This document shows positions 11,178 to 19,265 of a DNA stretch of 64,000 bases, one piece after another. The number at the start of each line of letters is the position of its first letter. Within the stretch, counting starts at the first letter, position 1. The notes below the pieces were generated by a model that saw only the letters and a program-made list of their open reading frames with translations, ran no database searches and was not told where the DNA came from. The position numbers and the translations under genes were made by a program. Source of the stretch: an uncultured Oscillospiraceae bacterium (GTDB lineage Bacteria; Bacillota; Clostridia; Oscillospirales; Oscillospiraceae); the NCBI GenBank assembly GCA_949935795.1, contig CATLFX010000006.1, forward strand, positions 1-64,000, read 5' to 3'.

Positions 11178-11996
11178 TCAATACCGCTCCATCACGTGGA
11201 TGCGGAACTGCCCGGTGACGGTGAGGCCGTCCAGCGCCGACAGCCGCTCTGCCCCCGCTTTGGGGCTCTTCCAGTAGTAGGGGGTCATGCGGAACAGGTC
11301 CTGGACGCTCCGGCTGTCCGGCAGGGTAAACCGGACCTCCACCGGGACCACGTCCAGGTAGCGGAAACCGGGGTACTCCTCCCGCTTCTCCTCGTTCTCA
11401 TAGGGGCGGTCGTACACCGCCTCTTTCAGCTCCCACAGGTGCCGGGGGCCGGGGACCACATAGAGAAACCTGCCCCCTGTCCGCAGCACCCGGGCAAACT
11501 CCGACCCCGCCAGAGGGGAAAAGCAATCCGCCAGCAGGTCCACGGACCCGTCCGCCACCGGGAGGTGGTACACCGTCCCCACGGCCAGCTCCGCCCCCGG
11601 ACAGCGCCGGGCCGCCCGCTTCACCGAGGGCTTGGACAGGTCCACCCCCGCCGTCCGGCCCCCCTTGGCAGCGATCACCCCTGCCAGGGTCTGAGTGTAC
11701 CAGCCCTCTCCGCAGCCCGCGTCCAGCAGGGCGGCCCCGGCGGGGGCAAGCTCTGAGACCAGTCCGCACAGCCTGTCCCGCAGGGGCCCATACCAGCCCC
11801 CCTCCAGAAACCGGGTGCGGGCGGCGGCCATCTCCTTGTCGTCCCCCGGGCTTTTGGAGTGGCGCAGGTTGGCGGGGAGCAGGTTCACGTAGCCCTCCCG
11901 GGCCAGGTCGAAACTGTGGCCGTTTTGGCACAGATACCGTCCCGGCTCCCTCACCAGCGCCCTGCCGCACACGGGACAGCAAAACAGGCTCTCCAT
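11178..11996 (-). CDS. rlmA: RlmA-like 23S rRNA (guanine-N1) methyltransferase
   Basis: 272 residues. The N-terminal zinc knuckle (CPVCGRAL, then CQNGHSFDLAREGYVNLL) and the element LRHSKSPGDDKEM are characteristic of the RlmA/TlrB family. A Rossmann methyltransferase domain follows, with the SAM-binding motif LLDAGCGEGWYT near residue 95. These enzymes modify a guanine of 23S rRNA helix 35 and can affect macrolide or tylosin binding; which guanine this one targets is not evident. The gene stands alone between two inverted 168-bp repeats, so it may have moved as cargo. A TATAAT box precedes it. Confidence 0.85.
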   Translation of the reverse strand: MESLFCCPVCGRALVREPGRYLCQNGHSFDLAREGYVNLLPANLRHSKSPGDDKEMAAARTRFLEGGWYGPLRDRLCGLVSELAPAGAALLDAGCGEGWYTQTLAGVIAAKGGRTAGVDLSKPSVKRAARRCPGAELAVGTVYHLPVADGSVDLLADCFSPLAGSEFARVLRTGGRFLYVVPGPRHLWELKEAVYDRPYENEEKREEYPGFRYLDVVPVEVRFTLPDSRSVQDLFRMTPYYWKSPKAGAERLSALDGLTVTGQFRIHVMERY

Positions 11997-12033
11997 GGGT
12001 CCTCTCCCCTCTCGCTTCCAATTGCTTGGGACT

Positions 12034-12063
12034 ATTATACCACAGTTCTTGGCCCTGACGCAA
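12034..12063 (-). promoter_or_regulatory. probable promoter of the rlmA-like gene
   Basis: On the minus strand TTGCGT, 18 bases, TATAAT, about 38 bases before the start codon; a GAGGGGAGAGG ribosome site follows. The -35 is imperfect. Confidence 0.4.
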
Positions 12064-12099
12064 GGCTCCCCTCGAAGCGCAACGCTTCAAGGGGAGCCT
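12063..12099. other. long hairpin without T tract
   Basis: 17-bp arms AGGCTCCCCTCGAAGCG and CGCTTCAAGGGGAGCCT, one mismatch, 3-base loop. No poly-T tail on either strand, so it is not a clear terminator; it lies just upstream of the methyltransferase promoter and just outside repeat copy 2. Confidence 0.5.
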
Positions 12100-12105
12100 C
12101 CATAT

Positions 12106-12273
12106 TTAAGGAACCTCTGAATAAATCGGCAAGAGCGATTTGCGAGAGATTTTTCGCCGCAACGAGGCGAGATTTCGCAGGAATAATTGTGTTTATTTCA
12201 AGAAATCACAACGAAGTTGTGGCGGAAAAGATCCGCAAAGCGCCGTAGACGCATTTGTTCAGAGGTTCCTTAA
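12106..12273 (-). mobile_element. 168-bp MITE-like repeat, copy 2 (inverted)
   Basis: Same length and ends as copy 1 at 10978, read on the opposite strand with only scattered base differences by eye. Its right-hand TTAA provides the TAA stop codon of the anti-sigma-like gene at 12270. Together the two copies enclose the rlmA-like gene as a 1.3-kb inverted-repeat unit. Confidence 0.8.
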
Positions 12274-13124
12274 GGGAACAGGTCCAAAATAGTTTTGAGG
12301 TCGGCCTCAATATCCTCCGGGCTGTCCGGAGAAACGATGCCGCGTGTAGTGGTAGTCACCTCATAGCGGATGCTATCTTTGACAAAAATTCCAATATACT
12401 CATAACAGGTGACCTTTTCCTGCGGTCCTTTCTCCAATGGATATCCCACCCTGACAATCCCCGCCGTGACACCGTTGGACATGGGGTAGTCCTCCAGATG
12501 CTCGACTGTGAATCCGGAATATCCGTAAAATCCTCCGCCCATGGAACCGAATTTTTCATCATCCACGATGGGCAGATTCTCCGTGGGGATGTATGCCTGA
12601 ATCTTCGGTTCGATTTGCCTTCCCGTTTCGCTGTCGATATATCTGGCGGAGCAAAAAGCATAGACTGATTGCAGTTTGTTATCGTTATCGCGGTCCAGAC
12701 ATGAGCTCAGACGAATCGGCGACTGGCCCGGAAACACTTCAAACGGGAACGTTTGCTCCGGCCAGATCCAGGGGATGCCGTCACCCAAATAGGCTTTTGC
12801 CTCTTCCCAGGTATCAAATTTCCTACTAACGTCCCCGTTCTCGCAGTCTGCCAGCAGTTGCGTGGAAAAGCTGTCCACGGGGAATTTGGTAAACTCACCA
12901 TATACTTTATAGCCGGCGAACTCCCTGCCGGAGTATACCTCAACCCAAAAATAACGGACGGCGGCAAAGGTAGTCCCCACCAGCGCCAGGCACAGGCAGG
13001 CGGCGGTCAGCGCCCCCCGGACCCCTTTGGAAAACCTGCGCTTGACAGGGGTCTGGATATCGGCCTCCTCCACCAGGTCGGGAGGCAGGGCGTTCATCAG
13101 CTCCAAAATCTGCTCTTTTTTCAC
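12270..13124 (-). CDS. anti-sigma-like single-pass membrane protein
   Basis: 284 residues. The cytoplasmic N-terminus (MKKEQILELMNALPPDLVEEAD) is followed by one membrane helix near residues 36-56 and a 220-residue extracytoplasmic region that I do not recognise. Its start overlaps the ECF sigma factor stop by four bases, the standard arrangement for a cognate anti-sigma factor. GC content and codon use are clearly lower than in the sigma gene. The stop codon lies in the terminal TTAA of repeat copy 2, so the original C-terminus may have been altered by the insertion; the frame closes cleanly after LKTILDLFP. Confidence 0.7.
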   Translation of the reverse strand: MKKEQILELMNALPPDLVEEADIQTPVKRRFSKGVRGALTAACLCLALVGTTFAAVRYFWVEVYSGREFAGYKVYGEFTKFPVDSFSTQLLADCENGDVSRKFDTWEEAKAYLGDGIPWIWPEQTFPFEVFPGQSPIRLSSCLDRDNDNKLQSVYAFCSARYIDSETGRQIEPKIQAYIPTENLPIVDDEKFGSMGGGFYGYSGFTVEHLEDYPMSNGVTAGIVRVGYPLEKGPQEKVTCYEYIGIFVKDSIRYEVTTTTRGIVSPDSPEDIEADLKTILDLFP

Positions 13125-13669
13125 AAAAAGCCCTCCTTTCGCAATTGTTCACGCAATTTGTTCCGCGCCCGGAACAGGGCGCTCTTGGTCTTGCTCACCG
13201 ACCACCCCAGGCGGCGGGCGGCGTCCTCCACGCTGTCGCTGTACCAGTACCGCCGGACAAAGGCGACGCGCACCTGCCTGGGCTGGTCCCGGAGGAACCG
13301 CTCCACCGCCTCCTGGAGGGCCCGGAACTCCGCCTCTCCCATGGGGTCCGAGCCCGCTGGGAGGCAGGAAGCCAGTTCCAGGGCGGCTTCGTCCACAGCG
13401 GGCGGGCGGCGGCTGTTCTCCCGCCCCATGGCCAGGGCCCGGTTGCGGACCACGGCGGCCAGCCAGCCCTTGAACCGCTCCGGCCTGGCCGGTGGGATGG
13501 CCCGCCACACCGCCAGCCAGCAGTCGTTGAGGCACTCGTCCACGTCCCGCGGGTCGGACAGCACCCCGGCGGCCACCGCCCGGCAATAGGGGCCGTACCG
13601 CTCCGCCAGAGCGGGCACCGCCTCCTCTGAGCGGGCCAGGAACAGCTCCACCAGCTCCTGGTCGGTCAT
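13121..13669 (-). CDS. ECF-type RNA polymerase sigma factor
   Basis: 182 residues, sigma-70 family of extracytoplasmic-function size. Region 2 includes the RDVDECLNDCWLAVWRAIPP helix (DVEEVLxxxFLxxWR-type, about residues 41-60). Region 4 near the C-terminus has SVEDAARRLGWSVSKTKSALFRARNKLREQL, the promoter-binding helix-turn-helix. It is co-transcribed and overlaps with the downstream membrane protein, which probably holds it inactive until an envelope signal arrives. A GAAGGGAG ribosome site precedes the ATG. Confidence 0.92.
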   Translation of the reverse strand: MTDQELVELFLARSEEAVPALAERYGPYCRAVAAGVLSDPRDVDECLNDCWLAVWRAIPPARPERFKGWLAAVVRNRALAMGRENSRRPPAVDEAALELASCLPAGSDPMGEAEFRALQEAVERFLRDQPRQVRVAFVRRYWYSDSVEDAARRLGWSVSKTKSALFRARNKLREQLRKEGFL

Positions 13670-13723
13670 GGCTTGTCACTCCCTTCTCAATGGACTGCAA
13701 AAGCGCTTTCTGCCTATATAGAG

Positions 13724-13765
13724 TGCCCCTGGAGGCCGCCGGTTGCGTCCAGGGGCAAATTTTTT
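13724..13765 (+). terminator. hairpin with T tract on the plus strand
   Basis: 10-bp stem TGCCCCTGGA/TCCAGGGGCA followed by AATTTTTT on the plus strand. No plus-strand gene precedes it, so on the minus strand it may only form a leader stem near the sigma gene. Confidence 0.4.
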
Positions 13766-13766
13766 G

Positions 13767-13800
13767 CAAAAAAAGCCGCCCGGATCTCCCGGACGGCTTC
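13767..13800 (-). terminator. terminator of the REC-GGDEF gene
   Basis: On the minus strand the stem AAGCCGTCCGGG/CCGGGCGGCTT with an AGAT loop is followed by a run of seven T, 13 bases after the stop of the response regulator gene. Confidence 0.85.
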
Positions 13801-13812
13801 TGATGTATCCGA

Positions 13813-14730
13813 TTATTTCTCCCGCCACTGCTCTCCGCTGGCGCCGTACCACACCACCATATTGCGGCCAAACCGCTTGGCGTCGTACAGCATGGTGTCC
13901 GCCATTTTCAGGCAGGTGTCGTAATTGTCCTCCTGCTTGGGCAGGACGGTGACGCCCCCCGCGCTGATGGTGAGCCACGGCCCCACCTCGGGGTTGTGGG
14001 GAATGTGCAGGTCCTCCACCGACTGGCGGACAGACTTCATAAACTCGTAGGCGGTCTCCCCTACCGACCCCATGAACACCGCCACAAACTCCTCCCCGCC
14101 ATACCGGGCAAACAGATCGGTGGAGCGCTTGAAGTGGGCGGAGGCCGCTTTTGCCACCGCCGTGATGGCCCGGTCCCCCGCCGGGTGGCCGAAGGTGTCG
14201 TTGAACACCTTGAACTTGTCAATGTCAAACATGCACACGGAGAAGGGCAGGCCGAACCGCACCGCTTCCCGCCACCGGGCGATGCTCCGCTCCTCATAGC
14301 TCCGGCGGTTGGCCACGCCGGTGAGCCCGTCCACCATGGCCTGCTCCATAAACTGGGTCCGATAGCGGTACAGCTGAACATGGGTGTTCACCCTGGCCTT
14401 GATGATGGCCGGATTGAAGGGCTTGGTCACGTAGTCCACCGCCCCCAGCACCAGTCCCCGCTCCTCATACTGCACATCCGCCAGGCTGGTGATGAGGATC
14501 ACCGGCACATACCGGGTGGCCTCGTCGGCCTTCAGCGTCTGAATCAGCTGGAAACCGTCCATCCCCGGCATGACCACGTCCAGCAGGATCAGCGACCATC
14601 CCCCCTCCCTGGCCGCCTGAAGGCCCTCCTGGGCCGTGTGGCGGGCGGTGAGCTCATAGTCGTCCTTCAGAATGGAGCAAAGGAATGTGGTTTGCACCGG
14701 GCTGTCGTCAATAACCAGAATTTTATCCAT
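13813..14730 (-). CDS. response regulator with diguanylate cyclase (REC-GGDEF)
   Basis: 305 residues. The receiver domain (1-120) has the acidic pocket DDS, the phospho-acceptor Asp in LLDVVMPGMDGF (near 52), ITSLA, and the Lys of DYVTKPF. The GGDEF domain (about 135-300) reads YGGEEF at about 213, an active-type variant, with FDIDKFKVFNDTFGHPAGD at the metal/GTP site. The predicted activity is phosphorylation-dependent synthesis of cyclic di-GMP. No obvious RxxD inhibitory site stands out. It follows a stand-alone PAS gene and a hybrid kinase on the same strand, its likely signalling partners. Confidence 0.93.
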   Translation of the reverse strand: MDKILVIDDSPVQTTFLCSILKDDYELTARHTAQEGLQAAREGGWSLILLDVVMPGMDGFQLIQTLKADEATRYVPVILITSLADVQYEERGLVLGAVDYVTKPFNPAIIKARVNTHVQLYRYRTQFMEQAMVDGLTGVANRRSYEERSIARWREAVRFGLPFSVCMFDIDKFKVFNDTFGHPAGDRAITAVAKAASAHFKRSTDLFARYGGEEFVAVFMGSVGETAYEFMKSVRQSVEDLHIPHNPEVGPWLTISAGGVTVLPKQEDNYDTCLKMADTMLYDAKRFGRNMVVWYGASGEQWREK

Positions 14731-14802
14731 GGGTTTTCCCTCTCATCTGTTTCCTCCGTCCCCACAGCCGGGGCGGTACCGATTTAGAAAAATGGGAACG
14801 GT

Positions 14803-15309
14803 TCAGCTCCGCTCCTGCCGCCGGTCGTGCATGCCGCCGGTGAGGTCCTGGGCCACGTAGACCGCCGTCCGGGGCAGGTCGTCCGGGCCGGTGCGGGCCA
14901 GCACCACCGATGCCCGCACCCATCTCCAGGGGTCGTCGGGAATCCCGGGCTCATCCTCCAGCCGCCGGTACTCCACCGCCACGCAGGGCTGCCACCACCG
15001 CAGGCTGCCCCGCAGGTTTTCCATGCTGATGGTCTGTAGGTACAGCTCCCGGTCGTCCGGGTGGATAAAGTGGTTGGCGTAGATCTGCAGGGCGGCGGTG
15101 CAGTTCACCTCATTGCCCAGCAGGTCCTCCACCCGGCGCAGCTGGGTCACCGCCCGGAAGGTGTCCTGTTCCAGGTTCAAATAATAGGTGGAGAAAAACA
15201 GGCTGCTCAAGCCGCTGATGATGTAGGCCCAGTCCTCCACCAGCTCCGGGCTGTGCTTGGTGGCCTCCGGCAGAATTTCCTTCAGTTTTTCCGGGTCCAT
15301 GCTCTCCAT
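14803..15309 (-). CDS. stand-alone PAS-like sensor protein
   Basis: 168 residues, soluble. From about residue 40 (STYYLNLEQDTFRAV) to the end it resembles a PAS fold, with ANHFIHPDDRELYLQ close in pattern to the second PAS region of the adjacent hybrid kinase (VDMWVHPEDRELVTK). There is no output domain, so it may be a ligand-binding adaptor or a remnant of a larger PAS-GGDEF protein. It starts behind a GGAGGAGGGGGAAC ribosome site. The call rests on local pattern only. Confidence 0.6.
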   Translation of the reverse strand: MESMDPEKLKEILPEATKHSPELVEDWAYIISGLSSLFFSTYYLNLEQDTFRAVTQLRRVEDLLGNEVNCTAALQIYANHFIHPDDRELYLQTISMENLRGSLRWWQPCVAVEYRRLEDEPGIPDDPWRWVRASVVLARTGPDDLPRTAVYVAQDLTGGMHDRRQERS

Positions 15310-15552
15310 GTTCCCCCTCCTCCAAACAGCTGGTCCACGTCAAATCCCTCCGGCGTTTTCCGAAACTGTCTATCCGCTTCCGGCCCGCTGTCCTCCACAG
15401 CGTACCATATCTGGCATTATAGCACAGATAAAACCACAAATCAATGTGTTGTTTCGTCAATCGCGAAATTTTCATTCTCTGGCCCTGGACAGAGATTTTT
15501 TCTGCTCAAAGAACCGCTGAAAGCAGTAAATAATCATTTACCGATACCGCAA

Positions 15553-15588
15553 TATGGATGGCGGCCTTGTCCAAGGCCGCCATCCATA
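15553..15588. other. perfect 17-bp intergenic hairpin
   Basis: TATGGATGGCGGCCTTG, TC, then its exact complement; no T tract. It lies seven bases after the hybrid kinase stop (minus strand), so it could be a transcript-end stabiliser or a weak terminator. The rest of 15310-15595 shows nothing else I can support. Confidence 0.55.
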
Positions 15589-15595
15589 CTGCAAT

Positions 15596-17785
15596 TCAGG
15601 TCTCACCCGGCGTCCAGGTCCGGCCCGTCAGCTCCTCCATGGTGCGCAGGAGCAGGGCCAGATCCATGGGCTTGCGCAGGTGGGCGTCGATACCGCACTC
15701 CCGGGACTTGCGCAGGTCCCGCTCCAGCGCGTTGGCGGACAGGGCGATGATGGGCACCCTGGCCTTTGCCTTGTCGGGCAGAGCCCGGATGGCCACCGAC
15801 GCCTGCCAGCCGTCCATCACCGGCATTTGCAGGTCCATAAGCACCACGTCGTAATAGCCGGGGGCGGAATCCCGCATTTTTTCCAGGGCGATCATCCCGT
15901 TTTCGGCGGGGTCGATCTCAAACCCCAGCTCCCCCAGCAGCTCCATTTCGATCTCCCGGTTGATCTCGTTGTCCTCCGCCAGCAGGATGCGGAACGCGGC
16001 CCCCTCCTCCGCCTGCTTGCGGGCGGAGGCGTGCCATGCCTGGACCCGGAAGCGGAAGGCGGCGGTAAAGGTGCTTCCCTTGTCTATCACGCTCTGGACG
16101 CTGAGCACGCCCCCCATCATGTCCACGATGTTCTTGGCGATGGTGAGGCCCAGGCCGATGCCGTGGACGCCTCCCAAGGTGGTGTTCTTCTCCCTGCTGA
16201 AAGGCTCAAACAGCTTATCCAGAAACTCGGGGCTGATGCCGATGCCGGTATCCTCCACCGTGATGCGGTAGACGGCGTACTCGTTGGCCGACTCCTCCCC
16301 CTCCTCCACGCGGATGGACACCCGGCCGCCGGGATTGGTGTAGGTCAGGGCGTTGTTGGCCAGATACATCACCAGCTGGCGCAGCTTCTCCTCATCGGTG
16401 AACACGATGTTGTGCCGCAGGGAGTCGCAGTCCAGGGTGAAAGAGATGTCCTTCTCCTCGGCCTGGGGCTCCAGGAAGCTGTACACGCCCCCCACGGTCT
16501 GGCGCAGGTCACACTCCGTCTCCTCAAGCTCGGGGGACTCGTCCAGGGAGGACACCTCCAGCACCTTGTCGATCATATCCAGCAGCTGGCGGCTGGCGGC
16601 CTCCACCCGGTCCAGGTAATCCGCCGCCTCCGCGGTGTTCTCCAGATTCAGCTTCGCCAGGGAGGTGAAGCCGAAAATAGCGTGGAGGGGGGTGCGCATG
16701 TCGTGGGACATGTTGGACAGGAAGGTGTTCTTGCTGTTGATGGCCAGGTTGGCCTTGGCCAGCGCCTCGGCCAGCAGGGACTGCTGCTCCATCTGCTGCT
16801 GGATCTCCTCGTCCACCCGGCGGTAGCCCATCACCACCTGGCAGACACCCTCCTCGTGGCTCACGTTCACCACCCGGAGCTGGATGTATTGCAGCTCGCC
16901 GGACACTACCACCCGGTAGTTGATATAAAAGGTGAGGCAGTCCTCCAGCTTTTCCTTCATATACTCCGGGGAGGTGGCCTTGGTCACCAGCTCCCGGTCC
17001 TCGGGGTGCACCCACATGTCCACATAGCCCGAGGCGTAGCTGGAATACGCCCGGTCGGTCAGCTTGTTGTAGAACAGAGCGGCCGTGCGCACGCTCAGCC
17101 GGTAGGGAATGACCTGATCCCGGTCCAGGTCCACATAGCAGATGGCCTCGTAGTTGACGCTCAGACCCTCGATGACCTCCAGCTGGCGGAGATACTCCTC
17201 ATTGATGAGGGTGCGCTCCTTATCGTACTCCTCAATGAGGTGGCGGAGCTTCCGCTCCCGCTCCAGCCGCTCGTTCATCAGGCGGGTCTTCTCCTCCATC
17301 TGACGCTCCCGCTTCTCCGTGGCGTCCCCCAGAAAGACATAGAAAATGTCGCCCGCCGACTCACTGTGGGCAAAGTGGCCGTAGTCCTCAATCCAGCGGA
17401 TAGCGCCGTCCTTCCGGCGAATCCGATACTCCACGTAGTCAAGATCGTACTGGCTGGCCTCAATTTGGCTCTGAATGCTCTCCTCCACCGCTTTCAGGTC
17501 CTCTGGGTGCACCAGCCCTTGGAAGGAGTTGCCGGTGTGGGCCCGGAATTCCTCCAGGGTCTCGCACTGGAAGATGCGCAGCAGGCCGCGGTTGGCGTAG
17601 ATGATCTCCTCCCCCTGATCGGCCCGGTAGATGAGAAAACCGCCGGGCATTTCGTCCATAAAATGAATGAACGCGCCGGTCATCTCGCCGTTCTGGGGGA
17701 GTTCATCTCTGGAGGCGCCATCCGGCTGGCACAGCACCCGCAGGACCTGCTCGATAAAAAAACGCTCATGCGCCTGGTCGCTCAT
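15596..17785 (-). CDS. hybrid sensor histidine kinase/response regulator
   Basis: 729 residues from the ATG at 17785, preceded by AGAGAGGAG; the track start at 17935 adds 50 residues with no ribosome site. Order: PAS (about 35-155), coiled coil (155-205), PAS-like region (205-330), HisKA with NMSHDMRTPLHAI (His near 359), ATPase domain with N box YLANNALTY, DTGIGIS and GIGLGLTIAKN, then a C-terminal receiver with DNEINREIE and LMDLQMPVMDGW (Asp near 649). There is no membrane segment, so it senses a cytoplasmic signal. Phosphate could pass to its own receiver and then to the neighbouring REC-GGDEF protein. Confidence 0.93.
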   Translation of the reverse strand: MSDQAHERFFIEQVLRVLCQPDGASRDELPQNGEMTGAFIHFMDEMPGGFLIYRADQGEEIIYANRGLLRIFQCETLEEFRAHTGNSFQGLVHPEDLKAVEESIQSQIEASQYDLDYVEYRIRRKDGAIRWIEDYGHFAHSESAGDIFYVFLGDATEKRERQMEEKTRLMNERLERERKLRHLIEEYDKERTLINEEYLRQLEVIEGLSVNYEAICYVDLDRDQVIPYRLSVRTAALFYNKLTDRAYSSYASGYVDMWVHPEDRELVTKATSPEYMKEKLEDCLTFYINYRVVVSGELQYIQLRVVNVSHEEGVCQVVMGYRRVDEEIQQQMEQQSLLAEALAKANLAINSKNTFLSNMSHDMRTPLHAIFGFTSLAKLNLENTAEAADYLDRVEAASRQLLDMIDKVLEVSSLDESPELEETECDLRQTVGGVYSFLEPQAEEKDISFTLDCDSLRHNIVFTDEEKLRQLVMYLANNALTYTNPGGRVSIRVEEGEESANEYAVYRITVEDTGIGISPEFLDKLFEPFSREKNTTLGGVHGIGLGLTIAKNIVDMMGGVLSVQSVIDKGSTFTAAFRFRVQAWHASARKQAEEGAAFRILLAEDNEINREIEMELLGELGFEIDPAENGMIALEKMRDSAPGYYDVVLMDLQMPVMDGWQASVAIRALPDKAKARVPIIALSANALERDLRKSRECGIDAHLRKPMDLALLLRTMEELTGRTWTPGET

Positions 17786-17813
17786 GGGTCCAACTCCTCT
17801 CTCTAGCCTTAGA

Positions 17814-17842
17814 ATTTTACCACAAAAAAGAGCGTTTGTCAT
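17814..17842 (-). promoter_or_regulatory. promoter of the hybrid kinase
   Basis: Minus strand ATGACA, 17 bases, TAAAAT, about 28 bases before the ATG. Confidence 0.5.
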
Positions 17843-17917
17843 TATCTTCGGAAAAATAAAATAAATTTTCCATTGAATTTCTATATTATGCTTTTTTCTT
17901 CCAGGGCAAATAGGGGC

Positions 17918-17946
17918 TTGCCATCTCCCCCGCAATCCAATATAAT
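17918..17946 (+). promoter_or_regulatory. promoter of the aldo/keto reductase gene
   Basis: TTGCCA, 17 bases, TATAAT, then GGGAGG and the ATG at 17980. Confidence 0.65.
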
Positions 17947-17979
17947 CCTGATATACAATATTTTTGGGAGGAACCCACC

Positions 17980-19170
17980 ATGATGACCAACGATTTTCAC
18001 GGCGTCCAGCTCTCCCGGCTGGGCTTTGGCACCATGCGCCTGCCCCTGCTCCCCGGTCAGACCGACCCCGCCGCCATCGACGAGAAGCGGGTGGACGAGA
18101 TGATCGACTACGCCCTGGCCCACGGCGTCAACTACTTTGACACCGCCCACCCCTATCACGGGGGGCAGTCGGAGCGGGTGGTGGGGCGGTCCCTGGCCCG
18201 CTACCCCCGGGAGAGCTGGTATCTGGCGGACAAATACCCCGGCCACCAGATCGCCAGCAGCTACGATCCCGCCGCCATGTTCGAGGAACAGCTGGACAAG
18301 TGCGGGGTGGACTATTTCGATTTTTACTTACTGCACAATGTGTATGAGAACTCCATTCAGGTGTACACGGACTCCCGGTGGGGCATTGTGGACTACTTCG
18401 CGGAGCAGAAGCGGCTGGGCCGCATCAAGCACCTGGGCTTCTCCTGCCACGGCAGCCTGGACACCTTGGCCGCCTTCCTGGACTACTGCGGGGACAAGAT
18501 GGAGTTCTGCCAGCTCCAGCTGAACTACCTGGACTGGACCCTCCAGCAGGGGAAGGAGAAATATGAGCTGCTCACCGACCGGGGAATCGCCGTGTGGGTG
18601 ATGGAGCCCATCCGGGGCGGCAAGCTGGCCAGCCTGTCCCAGGAACAGATGGAGACTCTGCGCCGCCTCCGGCCCGATGACAGCGCCGCCGCCTGGGCTC
18701 TGCGGTTCCTCCAGGGCCTGTCCAATGTGAAGATGATCCTCAGCGGCATGTCCAACCTGGAGCAGATGGTGGAGAACGTGGACACCTTCACCCAGGACCG
18801 TCCGCTGACCGCCTCAGAGATCGGCGCCCTGCTGGCCCTGGCGGAGGATATGAAGGACGCCATCCCCTGCACCGCCTGCCGCTACTGCTGCGACGGCTGT
18901 CCCATGGGGCTGGACATCCCCGCCATGATCGCCGCCTGCAACGAGGCCCGATTTGCCCTCAGCTCGGGCATCCGCATGCGCTTTGACGCCCTGCCGGAGG
19001 ACAAGCGGCCCGCCGCCTGCATCGCCTGCGGCAAGTGCGCCCAGATCTGTCCCCAGGGCATCGATGTTCCCGCCGTCCTCAAGGAGCTGGCCCAGGCCAT
19101 GGAGAAGATCCCCGACTGGGCCCAGGTGTGCCGCCAGCGGGAAGAGGCGGCCCGGCGGGACCGGGGCTGA
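17980..19170 (+). CDS. aldo/keto reductase with C-terminal 4Fe-4S domain
   Basis: 396 residues. Residues 1-275 form the AKR barrel: GFGTMRLPLL at the start, YFDTAHPYHGGQSERVVG around the catalytic Asp/Tyr, and VWVMEPIRGGKL. Residues about 290-365 carry two cysteine clusters (CTACRYCCDGCPMGLDIP and CIACGKCAQICPQGIDVP), a ferredoxin-like module. Such fusions are common in anaerobes and probably couple reduction of a carbonyl substrate to ferredoxin-level electrons; the substrate is unknown. Single gene with its own promoter; a terminator shared with the convergent PHP gene follows. Confidence 0.92.
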   Translation: MMTNDFHGVQLSRLGFGTMRLPLLPGQTDPAAIDEKRVDEMIDYALAHGVNYFDTAHPYHGGQSERVVGRSLARYPRESWYLADKYPGHQIASSYDPAAMFEEQLDKCGVDYFDFYLLHNVYENSIQVYTDSRWGIVDYFAEQKRLGRIKHLGFSCHGSLDTLAAFLDYCGDKMEFCQLQLNYLDWTLQQGKEKYELLTDRGIAVWVMEPIRGGKLASLSQEQMETLRRLRPDDSAAAWALRFLQGLSNVKMILSGMSNLEQMVENVDTFTQDRPLTASEIGALLALAEDMKDAIPCTACRYCCDGCPMGLDIPAMIAACNEARFALSSGIRMRFDALPEDKRPAACIACGKCAQICPQGIDVPAVLKELAQAMEKIPDWAQVCRQREEAARRDRG

Positions 19171-19209
19171 CGCCCCTCTCCCCTTCCGCCGCTCCGTCAG
19201 TCAAAAACA

Positions 19210-19256
19210 GGCCCCGTCCTTTGGTCAGCGCCAAAAGACGGGGCCGTTCTTGTTTT
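19210..19256. terminator. bidirectional terminator
   Basis: GGCCCCGTC/GACGGGGCC stem with further pairing of CTTTGG and CCAAAAG inside, T-rich on the plus side and AAAAAC before it on the other, between two convergent genes. Confidence 0.8.
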
Positions 19257-19265
19257 AGACAGACT

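Noticed and set aside
15554-17806. 750-residue plus ORF opposite the hybrid kinase
   Set aside because: Shadow; the kinase frame holds PAS, HisKA, ATPase and receiver motifs.
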